NCBI GenBank assembly: GCA_037954665.1
Contig: JBBMOL010000022.1
Span: 7,192,001-7,256,000 of the forward strand
DNA from: Laguncularia racemosa
Taxonomy: Eukaryota; Streptophyta; Magnoliopsida; Myrtales; Combretaceae
Length of the DNA stretch: 64,000 nucleotides
Reading direction: 5' to 3'
Shown: in pieces, positions 34,479 to 46,290 of the stretch
Numbering within the stretch: position 1 is the stretch's first letter
Layout of the letters: every line of letters begins with the position of its first letter
Notes under the pieces: model-generated
Database searches by the model: none
Seen by the model: the letters and a program-made list of their open reading frames with translations, nothing else
Told to the model about the DNA's origin: nothing
Program-made: the position numbers and the translations under genes

Positions 34479-34900
34479 AATACTCAATCGTAGGATGATG
34501 GTGAAAGGGTTCAACGTGAACACATCTTTCATACCTAATGTCATGTGCAGAACAAGGTATGTAGCTTGATTATTGATAGTGGTAGGTACACTAACGTTGC
34601 TAGTACCTTGTTGGTTGATAAGATGCGGTTGAAGGCTATGAAGCATCCTAATCCATATCGGTTGCAATGGTTAAATGAGTGTAGGGAAGTGAAGGTGACC
34701 AAGCAGGTTCTTATTGCTTTTTCCATAGGGAGTTATCGTGATGAGGTGATGTGTGATGTAGTTCTTATGTAGGCTAGTCACTTATTACTGGGTTAACCAT
34801 GGAATTTGATAGGAAGGTGATATACAATGGGTCAAGAACCAATATTCTTTTATTCTAAACAAAAGGAAGGTGGTTCTAACTCCATAGAAACCATGGGAAG
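34479..34900 (+). pseudogene. nested gypsy protease, broken
   Basis: 34545-34772 encodes SLIIDSGRYTNVASTLLVDK and YRLQWLNECREVKVTKQ. Plant relatives have IDGGS at the active site; here it is IDSGR. A stop at 34772 and further stops cut the C-terminal part (HLLLG*PW). Confidence 0.8.
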
Positions 34901-36530
34901 CTTGCGAGGATCAAGAGAGAATTGCTAAAGAATTCAAAGAGAAACACGTGAGTGTGTGAGAGAAGGGTGAGAAAAAAAAAAGAGTGAGAGACAAACACTG
35001 ATGAGCTATGAGGGAAAAGAGTCTAAAACACCAAGAGGAGAGAAAATTGCCAGAAAAAGTGAGGTTAAGAGTGTAATGTTGGCGATGAAACAACTACTTG
35101 TACTTATGCACAAGGATTTATATTTTACTAATACTAACCTTAATCTTGTTTTACCGAATATGGTTATGTCTTTATTGCAGGAATATAAAGATTTGTTTCT
35201 TGAAGAGGTTCTGCAAGGCCTACCCCCATTGCAAGGGATTGAGCAACAAATTGATTTCATGCCAAGTGCATCTATTCCTAACCGGCTAGCCTATAGAACT
35301 AATCCAAAGGAGGCCAAGGAAATTCAAAGGCAAGTTGATGGACTGATGGAGAAAGGGTTTGTTCAAGAAAGTCTTAACCCATGTTCGGTTCTTGTCTCTT
35401 AGTCCCTAAGAAGGATGGAACGTGGTGCATGTGTGTTGATTGTAGGGCAATCAATAAAATCACAATTAAGTACAGGCATCCTATCCCTAAGCTAGATGAC
35501 ATGTTTGATGAATTGTATGGTGCACGTTTATTTTCTAAAATTGACCTAAAGAATGGCTACTATCAAATTCTTATGAAAGAAGGTGATGAGTGAAAAACTG
35601 CATTTAAAACTAAGCATGGATTATATGAATGAATGGTAATGCTTTTTGGGTTAACAAATGCACCTAGCACTTTTATGAAATTAATGAATCATGTTCTACG
35701 ACATTTCATTGGAAAATTTGTTGTTGTCTATTTTGATGATATTTTAATTTATAGCAAAACATTAGATGATCATGTACAACATCTATAGAGTGTGTTTAAT
35801 GTTTTAAGGAAAAACCAATTATATGCTAATTGAAAGAAATGCACATTCAAAACTTTGGTTCTTCTAGGTTTTGTTATAGGCGTAGATGGAATAGCTGTGG
35901 ATAAGGAGAAGGTGAAGGCAATTCGGGAGTAGCCAACACCAAAGAACACCAATGAAGTCAGGAGCTTCCATGGAGTAGTTAGCTTTTATAGATGGTTCGT
36001 GAGGGATTTCAGCTCCATTGCTAATCCATTGAATGATCTTTTCTAGAAGAATGCTGAATTCAAATGGATGGAAATACATGAGCAGGCATTCCAGACTTTG
36101 AAAAGTAAGTTAACTAATGCACCTTTGTTAATATTACCTAATTTTGAGAAAGTTTTTGAGATCAAATGTGATGCTTTCGGGAAGGGTATTGGTGGTGTGT
36201 TAATGCAGGGTTCCAAACCAATAGCCTACTTTAGTGAGAAACTCAATGGTGCTGCTTTAAATTATCCTGTGTATGACAAGAAGTTGTATGCCTTAGTGAG
36301 GACATTGTAAATGTGGCAGCATTATTTATGACCTAAGGAGTTCATCATCTATTCCGATCATGAGAGTTTAAAGTACTTGAAGACGTAAGGGAAGTTGAAT
36401 AAGAGGCATGCCAAAAGGTTGGAGTTCATTGAGACCTTTCCATACGTCATTAAATGCAAGCAAGGTAAGGAAAATGTAGTGGCAGATGCCCTATCTAGAA
36501 GGTATTCTCTATTAACTTCTTTACATACTA
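34901..36530 (+). pseudogene. nested gypsy reverse transcriptase and RNase H, broken
   Basis: The pre-RT linker and first blocks are in 35001-35402 (LQEYKDLF, GIEQQIDF, YRTNPKEAKEIQRQVDGLM). A frameshift near 35390 leads to VPKKDGTWCMCVDCRAINKI, HPIPKLDDMFDEL and FSKIDLKNGYYQI. Downstream, LFGLTNAPSTFMKLMN and the intact catalytic motif YFDDILIYS (about 35730-35757) are seen. RNase H begins at about 36120 (FEIKCDAFGKGIGGVL) and ends with ENVVADALSRRYSLL (36470-36515). Stops replace Trp in several places (AIRE*PTPKN, ALVRTL*MWQHYL). Confidence 0.92.
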
Positions 36531-37782
36531 AGTTGCTTGGTTTTAAATGCATGAAAGACTTGTATGAACATGATGCTGACTTTAGTTATATTTGGGCTGC
36601 TTGTTTTGAAAGTGGGTATGAGGACTTTTATAGGCATGAGGGGTATTTATTTAACAAGGGTAGATTATGTGTGCCCAAAAGTTCCATATGTGAGTTGCTA
36701 GTGTAGGAGACGCATGGGGGCGGTCTAATGGGATACTTCGGTGTTAGGAAAACTTTAGACATTATGTATGAACACTTTTATTGGCTTAAAATGAGACATA
36801 ACATGTAGATTGTGTGTGACAAATGCATTGCATGTAGAAAGGCTAAGTCTAAAGTAATGCCCCGTGGGGAGTATCTACCATTGCTTATGCCTAGTCAGCC
36901 TTAGACTAACATATCTATAGATTTCATATTAGGATTACCTCGATCTCAAAGTGGTAAAGATAACATATTCGTTATTGTCGATAGGTTTAGTAAAATGACT
37001 CATTTTATTGCCTGTTCTAAAACTAATGATGCACGATATATCTATGATTTGTTCTTTAGGGAGATTATATGATTGCATGGTTTGCCTAACTCTATTGTGA
37101 GTGATAGAGATGTGAAAATTTTGAGCCACTTTTGGCGTACTCTCTAGAATAAGTTAGGCACAAAGTTATTGTTTTCCATAGTAGCACATCCTCAAACTGA
37201 TGGACAAACGGAAGTGGTCAACAGGACACTTTACACATTATTGTGTGTTGTGCTTGATAAAAATTTGAAACAATGGGAAACATGTTTACTTAATGTAGAA
37301 TTTGCATACAATAGGATAATACATTATACTTCATCATATTCTCCATTTGAGGTTGTGTATGGTTTTAATCCCTTGACACCATTGGATATATTGCCTTTAC
37401 CTACTAATGAGTTTATTGATCTTGATGGAACAAAAAAGGCAGAATTTGTTAGGGACTTACATACTCAGGTCTAGGCTAACATTGAGAAAAAGAATGAACA
37501 CTATGCTCGTTAGGCCAATAAGGGATGTATCAAAACTGTGTTCCATCTAGGGGATTAGGTTTGGGTACACTTGAGGAAGGAACAATTTGCCAAATAGCGG
37601 AAATCTAAATCACATCTAAAGGGCGATGGACCTTTCCATGTCGTGGAGCGTATAAATGACAATGCTTACAAGATAGGTTTGCCAAGCTATTATGGTAATG
37701 TAAGTGCCACCTTTAATATTTCTAATCTTATTCTTTATGATGTAGGTGATTCGAGGATGAATCTGTTCGAGGAAGGAGGGAG
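36531..37782 (+). pseudogene. nested gypsy integrase, broken
   Basis: Zinc-binding region: His at ETHGG (about 36713) and EHFYW (about 36774), Cys pair in CDKCIAC (about 36820). Catalytic core: ISIDFILGLP, IFVIVDRFSKMTHF, NSIVSDRDVKIL and AHPQTDGQTEVVNRTL carry the three acidic positions D, D and E. The C-terminal part (HLKGDGPFHVVERINDNAYK, VSATFNISNLILYD) is like plant gypsy integrase ends without a chromodomain. Stops at about 36703, 36808, 36903, 37072 and later make it inactive. Confidence 0.9.
37768..37782 (+). other. nested gypsy polypurine tract
   Basis: GAGGAAGGAGGGAG directly before the 3' LTR start TGATGAGGATC. It overlaps the end of the integrase frame. Confidence 0.75.
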
Positions 37783-38481
37783 TGATGAGGATCAACTAGC
37801 ATCTAAGAGGACAAAACCAAAATCCCAAGATCCTTTAAAAGGAATTGGAGGCCCAATGACCTGAGCTAAAGCTAAGAGGATGAATGACGCCTTACAAGGA
37901 CTAGTTATGGACCTACAAGCTAAGGAATCAACTTACATGAAAGGAGAACCAACACCTATCAATGCGATTCACATTTCCATAAAGGGATGCAGGGATTTGA
38001 AGTCCTAGAATAGATGTGTTGTTTATTAACCCAAAAAGGGAAAGAGGATTCTCAATTTTTATTTGTTATGTTTTATTATTTGTTTTGGTTTATAATTTAG
38101 CATAATTATTTAAGTGTTTCGGTCCATAGGAGGATAAGGACGTAAGCTAGATTAACTAAATTAGGTTTTGTATTCTTTTGTTAAGTGACACCCTATATAA
38201 TCGAATAGGGGCCAGCACAAGAAGGACAATTATTGAATATTGAAAAATCAAACACTTCTTTTCGTGGAAAAAGAAACCCTCGCTTGTTCTTTGCAAAAGA
38301 AATTCCTTTGGAATTCTTCAACTGAATTGATTGGGGAAATTCTTAATTGATAACTTAGATTTCAGTCAACAAGTGTGATTGGGGTCAAGTTCCATGCTAC
38401 TTATTCAAGACGATCCTTAGGGATTTGATTCAATTGCGTTCATCGGGTTCTAGGTTTAATATACATAAGGTTCACACATTA
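37783..38481 (+). repeat. nested gypsy 3' LTR
   Basis: 699 bp, aligns end to end with 31954-32626 and ends ...CACACATTA before the TSD GTATG. Confidence 0.9.
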
Positions 38482-38486
38482 GTATG

Positions 38487-39322
38487 TGTATATATACTAT
38501 GTTGTGGAAGCTTTGTTGAATAGGAGAAAGAAGAATGCATCAGGCCGTGGTGACCTATTGGTGGCATTCTTAACGACTAGTCACTAAGAAGTTTACATGA
38601 TAAACCTTGACTTATTGACCAATTATTAGACAACATTGTGATCGGTCAGTAGAAACTGAGAGAATGTGGAGCATTATGTGAATTTTGAGTGTTGTAGAAA
38701 CTTATGCAATGATCAATCTTTAGGGAGATATGTTGAGTGTTTTGTTCCTACTGACTAGTTAATAGGTGCAAAACTAGTTGTTGAGCATTTAATGAAGTAT
38801 AATGGGAGGTTTTCTTCTTACATGTATATATACTTGAGGAAGACAATATATTACAAACTTCTTGAGCTCCATTTGCATTCTATACAATTGTTCTCTTCTT
38901 TATAAATCCATTTGTATTTGTGCTCTTAAATTTGCTCATATGTTTTGTAAACCCTAAGTATAATGTAAGGGTGAACTTCATTTACATATCTTGTGAGAGA
39001 GTGCACTATACAAAGTTTGTAAGTTTGTGACATTATGTAGGCTCTTGAAGCTATTGTGATTTGTTGTGAATAATAGAAGTGGTGTGAAGTTGTAGATTGG
39101 AGTTGGTTTGTTTGTCCATGGAGAGTAAGAGGTAGTTTGAATTCCACATTATATTTGGCTTGATCTTCACTTTCCTACCTTCTTTAATTTCTAATAATTT
39201 ATTTACCTAGCTATTATTTACTTGCTTTATGTATTTATTTAATTGCACTAAAAATAGTAAATTTGTGAAAAATTGTAAAATAATTCAATTCACACCCCCT
39301 AAGTTCTTAGCTTAGTATTTCA
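38487..39322 (+). repeat. copia 3' LTR, second part
   Basis: Resumes the copia LTR (TGTATATATACTATG...) and ends CTTAGTATTTCA, directly before the TSD TATAT. It aligns with about 22905-23814 of the 5' LTR, without the tandem repeats found there. Confidence 0.9.
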
Positions 39323-39327
39323 TATAT

Positions 39328-41284
39328 CAATGTGTTAACTTGATCATCTTTTATTCTTTACTATTTTGTAAGGTCATATCTTTCTCTTAGATTGCTTTTA
39401 TCATTATTGTGTCAGTATTCACCTTTTAGGGTTTAGTGGGATAGCTTAGTTTGTTTTGAAAGTATTTGATCCTTTTCATCACTATCTATTTACTATATTT
39501 GTTGTTTAATCTATGGTTATCAAAATTGTGATTCCACTAAGAATTGGAAGGTTTAGAATCGATAAAATCATATAAAACCGTATACAACCTTTAGAGTCAG
39601 AAACTTGTAGAATCATATACCTAACTCATAATTCCCTCTAAAGTCTAAACTTATATGATTTTGCATCCATTTTGATATCAAAAGCCTCAGAAAAATGTAA
39701 CTTCATAGAATTGTATAATAAACTTATGATTTTAACAATTATGGTTCCATGTTTATGTTGTTGTCTTCTTGCCGGGGGGTAGGGGGTAGTTAAGAAGAAC
39801 TTGGTTCAATTTTGGATATTTGACTAAAATTTTCTATTATGTACCTAAGTCATTATTTGGTTGTGATTGAAGTTACACTTGCTACTTCTTTTTTGAAATA
39901 TTCCTCTGATGTTTGATTATAGTCATAGTGCTTGTCATTATCATGAGAAGTTGTTATTTTGGAAAGGTAGTGTTGCCGTCTATTTGTGAAAGGTTATCTA
40001 AGATGGCTGTTTGTTAGATTGTGAAATATTTGGAATAAGTTGCATTCTTTGGTTCATAATTTGTCATTTTTACAATATATTTGAATCTTTGCAAATATAA
40101 TGGTCAACTTGGAGGTGCTATAACTAACTATCAATTGACTTAAGTGTTATTGTTCCTTTTTGTCTTGTGGTTTTGGTGTTACCTTGCATAGATGGTTGAG
40201 GGAAAAAAATTTGATACATGTTTATATACTATTAGAGACTTAGTATTATTGTGATCATGTATCTATATAAGCAAGCTTAAAACTCTAAACTAAGTTCAAT
40301 GATTCTCAAATAACCCATCACAATGATATCATGCATACATTCATAATAACGATATTTGGTCATACTCAATATAATTTTTCAATTTAAAAGTAATCAACAT
40401 GCATATATTGACTATAATAGAAGCATATATTGAAATGGGTTGATGGAAATTCAACAACATTTCGATTGATTTAGTGGTTCTACAACATTTAGAAATTATT
40501 CTATTTAATATGACAAGTTTACATGTATCTAATTATATTCTAGTTACTTAATCCTTTCATACATTTATGTGTCATATTAGTAGTCAAACCTCACAAAAAC
40601 GTACCCATTTAGATCCTACTCTTTTAGCTCACTAGCCTATAAGTCAAGTAACGCAGGTTTTTATAGTCACTTAAAACTTATAGCTCTGATACCATCTAAA
40701 CTATTATGCTCTAAAACCTAAAAAGTGATAATAGTTTGCCACATGTTTCACTTAATAAAACATGTAAGGCTCTTTATAACTTATATTAGTTTTTAGGCCA
40801 ATCTTAGTACTTTGAAGCTGTTAGTTAATTTTGTAAAAATACTTGATCATTGACTTGATCTGGTTGTTAGGAAATTGGAAATAAAACCTAAACTAAAAGT
40901 TAATCATAGATTAAAGATGCTAGGACTATTAGGCCCAATATATGTGAAAGTCCATAAAGTCTAGTACAATCAATATAATAGTCCTCTTAATAAAATTTTA
41001 ATGTTACCTGCAAATATAAGGTCTAAAAACAATATAACTAATAGTTTTCATTGCCAACTATATTGCTCATGTGTGCCAAAAACTCCTCCTTAGAGCTATA
41101 TCCCATGGGGTCATAAAGAGGGTCCATAAAAGAATCACATTCACTTGAAAAAGAAAAGGGAGTGAGCTACAATAGTCTAGTATATAGTAATGCAAACGCA
41201 AACAAATGTCACACAGGCTTACATTCTAATGTAGCAAACAATAATTCAATTTATAACTATATTTATTAATGTAAACAAACAACA
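39328..41284. other. gene-free stretch with an isolated primer binding site
   Basis: AT-rich DNA continuing 22693. No protein-coding frame is seen. The only recognisable signal is the perfect iMet PBS on the minus strand at 40683-40694 (listed separately). Confidence 0.5.
40683..40694 (-). other. isolated tRNA-iMet primer binding site with LTR-like flank
   Basis: Minus strand TGGTATCAGAGC, a perfect 12-nt match. On its upstream side the minus strand has a TATA-like TTATAAAGAG (about 40772-40781) and an AT-rich run up to the PBS, as in the R/U5 of a short LTR. No partner LTR was found by eye; it could be a truncated copia or TRIM relic. Confidence 0.45.
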
Positions 41285-41905
41285 TGGGAGTACTTATGAC
41301 TCTAACTAACACGACGGGGAACCTAAGGTTTGATTCCACTACAACAGTAATTAAGGGTTGAGAGGAGCAGCCAGACTTCACGTCATGAAATTGAAACTAA
41401 GTAGCCTTCTCTAAGTGTCATTGCCATTATGCGATCCTTATTGATTACAGTCCATCTATATCATATTGCCTTTTAAGAACTATAACCTTGAATGACTCCT
41501 GATATGCCTTCTCTTCATTTATAGTCCTCATTATCTGATGTGATTCTACCCATTAGCTACTCACTGTGCTATTCATTGATAACTTAAGTGCCTACCAACT
41601 AGGGTTATTGAACTAGATCTGTAACCTTAGTTAGGCTTAGGATGTTGTTTGTTGATTTGAGACAACCACACACAAGCATCACCTAGTTACTTAACTAAGC
41701 TAGATTATTAGTCCAATTAAGGTTTCTATCCTAGCAAGTAATACACATTTTACCGCATCTTTAGATGGTTAAAGATATCTTGAAGTCAAAAGTCGATTCA
41801 TGATGATTCGATTACTTGATTATTATGCATTTAGATGAGCAAATTATACGTTAGTAAACTTGTTTTAATTAGTAGATTTTTATTATAAATTTTAAGCTTT
41901 GTCTA
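41285..41905. repeat. old dispersed repeat, copy 2
   Basis: Direct-orientation diverged copy of about 21460-22080; both end at CTTTGTCTA. No coding potential. Confidence 0.65.
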
Positions 41906-43474
41906 GTTATGTGCTCAACGAGGGTTAAGATGGCCCAATTAGCCATTGGCTAAATTTTAGGCCATCAACTTAGTGCTTATTAATTAAACCAATTTAAGCC
42001 ATTTTAGTTTTTAGTTATTATTTTTTATTTATTCAAATAGGCTTTAAATATTTTACCCCCTAAGACTAAGTCTATGTGTCTTATTAAGGCCCAATTTAGG
42101 GTATTGGGTCCTAAAAGAAAAAGTGAACTTATTAATTTTGTTATTGCACCTACTAAGTTAATTGTTAATTAATTGAGTCCATTATTAATTAATTAAGTTA
42201 ATTAACCCAATTAATTAAGGTAATCAAATCAATTAACTAACCTAGCTATCTAAGTTAATTATTTATATCTTTTAGGTCTAATAGATTCAATACATTATTT
42301 AAAATCCATTATTATCTATTTTAATTATTATGTTCAACATAGGCTCAATTTCAATTGTTGCCTAATTTAGGCCCATTATAGTTTTCTTACTTAACTAAGA
42401 CCCAATTTGATCTGTTCATGTCTAATTAATTTACTTAGGCTCAATTAGGTTCAATTAACCTACCTTAGTGCATTAGGTGATATTATGTTTAGGGTAGGTC
42501 TATTATGATTTAGTAGGTTATACTTATTATCCTTAAGCCATTTAATTTGTGTTATCTAAGTCTAGTTCATTTTACACCTTTACTTGATTTTGGGCTTTAT
42601 TATGTATGAGTATGTTTGGGGTAGGTCCATTATGATTTAGTAGGTTATACTTATTATCCTTAAGCCATTTAATTTGTGTTATCTAAGTCTAGTTCATTTT
42701 ACACCTTTACTTGATTTTGGGCTTTATTATGTATGGGATCTACTTCAGTTATTAAGTCTATGTTTAGATGCTTGTAAGGCTCAATTAGGGTAATTGGCCC
42801 CCAAAAGAAAAGTAAGTCTAACTATATTTGGAATTTGGCTCATTATCTCAAATTAATTTGGTTAAACTTATTAATTGATTAAATTTATCAAATTAGGACC
42901 TAATTCAATTAATTTACCTTTGTAGGTGTACAATGCCCTTATTTATGTGTTTAGGCCTAATTTATTTAATTTAAATCCACTTATGCCATTTAAGCCTAAT
43001 TGTTATCTTGACGTCTATTTTAGGTCTAGTGAAGCCATTTTAGCTCATCATGTGATATTATCTTTAACCTAGACTCATTATCTCTAATTAGTCATAATTA
43101 TTATTTTCTAGGCCGGACTTATTTATTATGCCTAATTTAATTCAAATTTAGGTCCTTAATTAATTTTGAACCTTATTTGGCATAATGACCATTTAGGTTT
43201 TATTTTGCTAAGGCACATTTAAAGTATGGCCTTGAAGATGAAATGAGCCTAATTAATTATAGGGATTAGGCCCATTAGGTTTACTTAAGTTCATTTTAGT
43301 TAATTAATCCAATTATAATCTATTTACTTAATTTATTTTTCATTCGTTTTGATTGATTGATTTAGTTATTGAGACCCAATGAACATATTATAGCCAGTTA
43401 TGGGATACAGTGTTAAATTAGGTCCATCATGTTCTTAGTGGTTTAGGTTTATTCTTCTTAGGTCCATTAAATTT
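41906..43474. other. gene-free TTAATTAA/TAGGCCCAATT-rich stretch
   Basis: Many degenerate repeats of words such as TTAGGCCCAATTAGG and TTAATTAATT, without a fixed period apart from the 127-bp duplication at 42484. Probably an old, decayed LTR or leader of a large element. No frames of note. Confidence 0.4.
42484..42736. repeat. 127-bp tandem duplication
   Basis: Units 42484-42610 and 42611-about 42736 start TATGTTTRGGGTAGGTYCAT and differ at only about two positions, so the duplication is young compared with its surroundings. Confidence 0.85.
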
Positions 43475-43982
43475 AGGGAAAAGTGCAATTTTGGTTCTTA
43501 ACATTTATCTACTTTTCTATTTGAACCACCAACCTTTTTTTCCTTCTATTTGAGTTCTCAACATTTTTAAAACTTTACAAAAATAGAACTTTAACTAAAT
43601 AAGTTCAATTTTCTATTCATATTAAGTATGCATTGACTTTCGCTTTGCTTTGGGCTAGTCATCCAAGATAGTAAGGGTATACACAAATGTTTTAAGCTTA
43701 CTTTCTTAATTTTAGTTATTATTTTATATTTTTTATTATCTTATATCATTAAATATATTTAATATTATTTTTTAATTATATTATGTAAATAAATATATTA
43801 ATATTACAATTTTATTAATTTAATTATTATTGACAATTTTGAAGTTGATACATATTATAAATTGATGGAAAACTGAATAGAATTGACATAAGTCTTTTTT
43901 ACTTTTTTTTTAATTTTAAAAATGTTGAAACTTCAAATAAAAAAGTGGATAAATGTTAAAGACTAAAAATGTACTTTTCCCT
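43475..43982. repeat. MITE-like foldback element
   Basis: 508 bp. Left end AGGGAAAAGTGCAATTTTGG; the reverse complement of the right end is AGGGAAAAGTACATTTTTAG. The terminal inverted repeats run about 50 bp to CTATTTGAA/TTATTTGAA. No transposase. The TSD is not clear by eye, so the superfamily is not assigned. Confidence 0.7.
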
Positions 43983-46290
43983 TTACTTTATCATAGTTAA
44001 ACCTAGCCCATTTTAGGTGTTTAATTGGTTTTGGACCTTACATGTCTAAGGCTCATTTAGGGTATTTAATTTTGATAAGGCTCATTTAGTGTATGGGCCC
44101 TAAAGGAGAAATGAATTCAAATTAATTTTTTGGGTTTTGGGTCCATTGAGTTCGTTTAGGTCCATTTATGTCTGGATAAAATTTATTTAGAATATTAATT
44201 TTTAATTTAGTCCAATTAGGTTATTTAAGCTATTTAGGCTAATTACTTAAATTATATATTGCTATGTGGATCACCCATAGTGAAAGGGTATTGGGTTGGT
44301 CCATGGGCCTATATAGATGGGTATAGATGGGTCAACATGGGATTAGGTCGAGCCTTGACCCAATTTATTTACATTGTTCAATTTCAAAGTCAAATTTGTT
44401 TTTCTAAAAGGCCTTTAATTTTAAAGAATTATAACTTACTCATTTTAAACCTAAATTGAATTAAACCAAATCCATTTCCCCCCTAACTCCTTCCTCTACC
44501 CATTTTATTAATAAAAACATTATTTTAGTCATTTTAGGCCTCTTAAATTTTGAGATCAACTCAAGTTATGAATTTCACTTCAAAAGCCAATATCTTACTC
44601 ATTTGAAGTCCAAATCAATCCAAACTGATGTCCACTTGCTCCTAGACACTTTTATGTTCTAAAATGTTATTTAAATCCAAGATCTAAGCCAAATAAATTT
44701 CTAGAATTGGCCTAAAATTTTTGGAATGCCCTTACATCCAAAGTTTAGCCAATTTAATCTTCAATCAATACTTCTAAGCATAGTTTAGCATTTAAACAAT
44801 GCCATTCATCAATTTAATATATGGTGGCCATAAATAACTCACATTTATCACAATTAATCATAATTTTCAGATTTAAACATGGAAACATATCAAGTGATGG
44901 TGGTCACAAATTTTAGGATAAAATATTCCAATTTTCATCTCAAGTCATTCTATAATTTACCAAACTTCACAAAAGCTTGAAATCATCAATTGAATCATAT
45001 ATTCCACTCCAAAACATACCCTTAATATGCTGGAAATTCTAGTTTATCATCTCCAAAAACTAGTTTACATATCAATTCATCAATTTTAACATATAAATCA
45101 CTATATACTTGAAAGTAATCACCTAAACTACTTTCTAATCCATGAATCATCATATTAATCATCAATTTATCTCAAGCTAACACCCAAATTAGATTTAATC
45201 CAAGAAACTTAATCTCAAATTCATCATATGGGTAGTGGCAAACACACGAGTTTTACATACCAAAATAAGATCCCAATTTGTGATTGCTTTCTATGCCTAA
45301 ATCATCCCTAAACATTCCACACCACTCATATTTGAGTATTGTTATGTGTCTTACCTCTTTGTGCAAAAATAACTCTTCTTCTAAGAGTGTGTTGCCCCCT
45401 TAAAAATCCAAAAGTTGTGATTTTTAATTTCCAAGGCAATCTCTAGCATTAAGATCAACTTATTAGTACTTAAGCCTAAGATCAATGAGCTTAAACTCAC
45501 TTAAACCAAATAAATATTCAAATTACCTTACTTACTCCCTTAACTGAACCTTGAGAGCCGTTCTTAAAGTTCCTCACTTTAATTTACACCAAGAATAAGC
45601 AAGTAAACAATATTAGGTTAATACTAGATTAGAGGACAATTATGGCTTAAACTATGATTAAGGGTTTTTGGGTATTAGAGAAGGTTTTACATTGAGATAT
45701 TTTGAAAAAAAGAAAAAGAAAAAGAAGAGAGGGACTGCTGGAAATTCTACAATAAAGGGGGATTTTAAAGGGTTTCCAAAACCCTAGGGTTTGTACTTGT
45801 AAAGGGGGGACCAGAAGGTTTATACTTCACAAGTTGCCAAGTATCTCTCATTTTTAGCAAATAAAGCATTTTTCTTCTATTTTATTCCCACTTCATTTTA
45901 TCTAAGATTATTTTATCCTAAATCTCTAAATTAAATTGCTCATCTAAAAATTTAGTCATTCCTTAGTAAATCAAGCTTAAGAGTATTTTGGTCATTTTAC
46001 TAATTTGATCTCCAAACTTCAATTTTTCTTTTCTAATTGACTCCAAATAACCCCTTAATGATTTTATTTACCTAGGTAGGGCCATGAAACTTTATTTCAG
46101 GTCATTGGGTTATTTCAGAGTTATTTTTGACAAAACTAAGTTTAATGGTAAAATGGTCATGTTGGAAAAATTTGACCCTAAATTTTGTAATTTCTTTCTT
46201 AATTGACTCTGAAATTTTCCTTTGAAATTCCATTGGCCTTATTTATTAATTTGAGGTTTTTCAACCACCCTTTGAAGTTGATTGACACAC
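43983..46290 (-). other. gene-free stretch with an LTR-promoter-like segment
   Basis: No coding frame. Near 45780-45830 the minus strand has a TATA-like TATAAACC (45817-45824), and about 30 bp further the palindromic telo-box core AAACCCTAGGGTTTT. Several GGTAAG/GGTATGT sites follow downstream (about 45352 and 45260). This resembles an LTR promoter and R/U5 reading leftward. The U3 side may end at TGTCAATCAAC (46286) after a purine-rich CTCTAGGGGGTG. No PBS or second LTR supports it. Confidence 0.3.

Larger units (their letters stand above)
31954..38481 (+). mobile_element. complete Ty3/gypsy element nested in the copia 3' LTR
   Basis: 6528 bp, LTRs 31954-32626 and 37783-38481, TSD GTATG (31949-31953 and 38482-38486). 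Order gag, protease, RT, RNase H, integrase defines Ty3/gypsy. No chromodomain is visible after integrase; the frame ends with an Asp/Glu-rich tail that runs into the 3' LTR (NLFEEGGSDEDQ). All domains are present but carry many stops. Confidence 0.92.
22699..39322 (+). mobile_element. Ty1/copia retrotransposon (SIRE/Tork-like), with two later insertions
   Basis: The 5' LTR is 22699-23814, the 3' LTR is 31751-31953 plus 38487-39322. The perfect TSD is TATAT (22694-22698 and 39323-39327). Order: PBS, gag, protease relic, integrase, RT, RNase H, an extra 3' frame, PPT, LTR. The domain order integrase before RT defines Ty1/copia. A hAT relic (25920-26456) and a complete gypsy element (31954-38481) are nested in it. 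Without these the element is about 9.6 kb. Every domain is broken, and part of integrase and the start of RT are deleted. Confidence 0.92.

Noticed and set aside
39771..39790. G-quadruplex candidate (CCGGGGGGTAGGGGGTAG)
   Set aside because: Only two long G-runs; no four-run pattern.
40683..40694. tRNA fragment
   Set aside because: Only the 12-nt primer-binding complement of tRNA-iMet is present; no cloverleaf.
44259..44459. 66-codon frame with WVGPWAYIDGYRW
   Set aside because: Comes from a short local repeat (TATAGATGGGTATAGATGGG); no family recognised.
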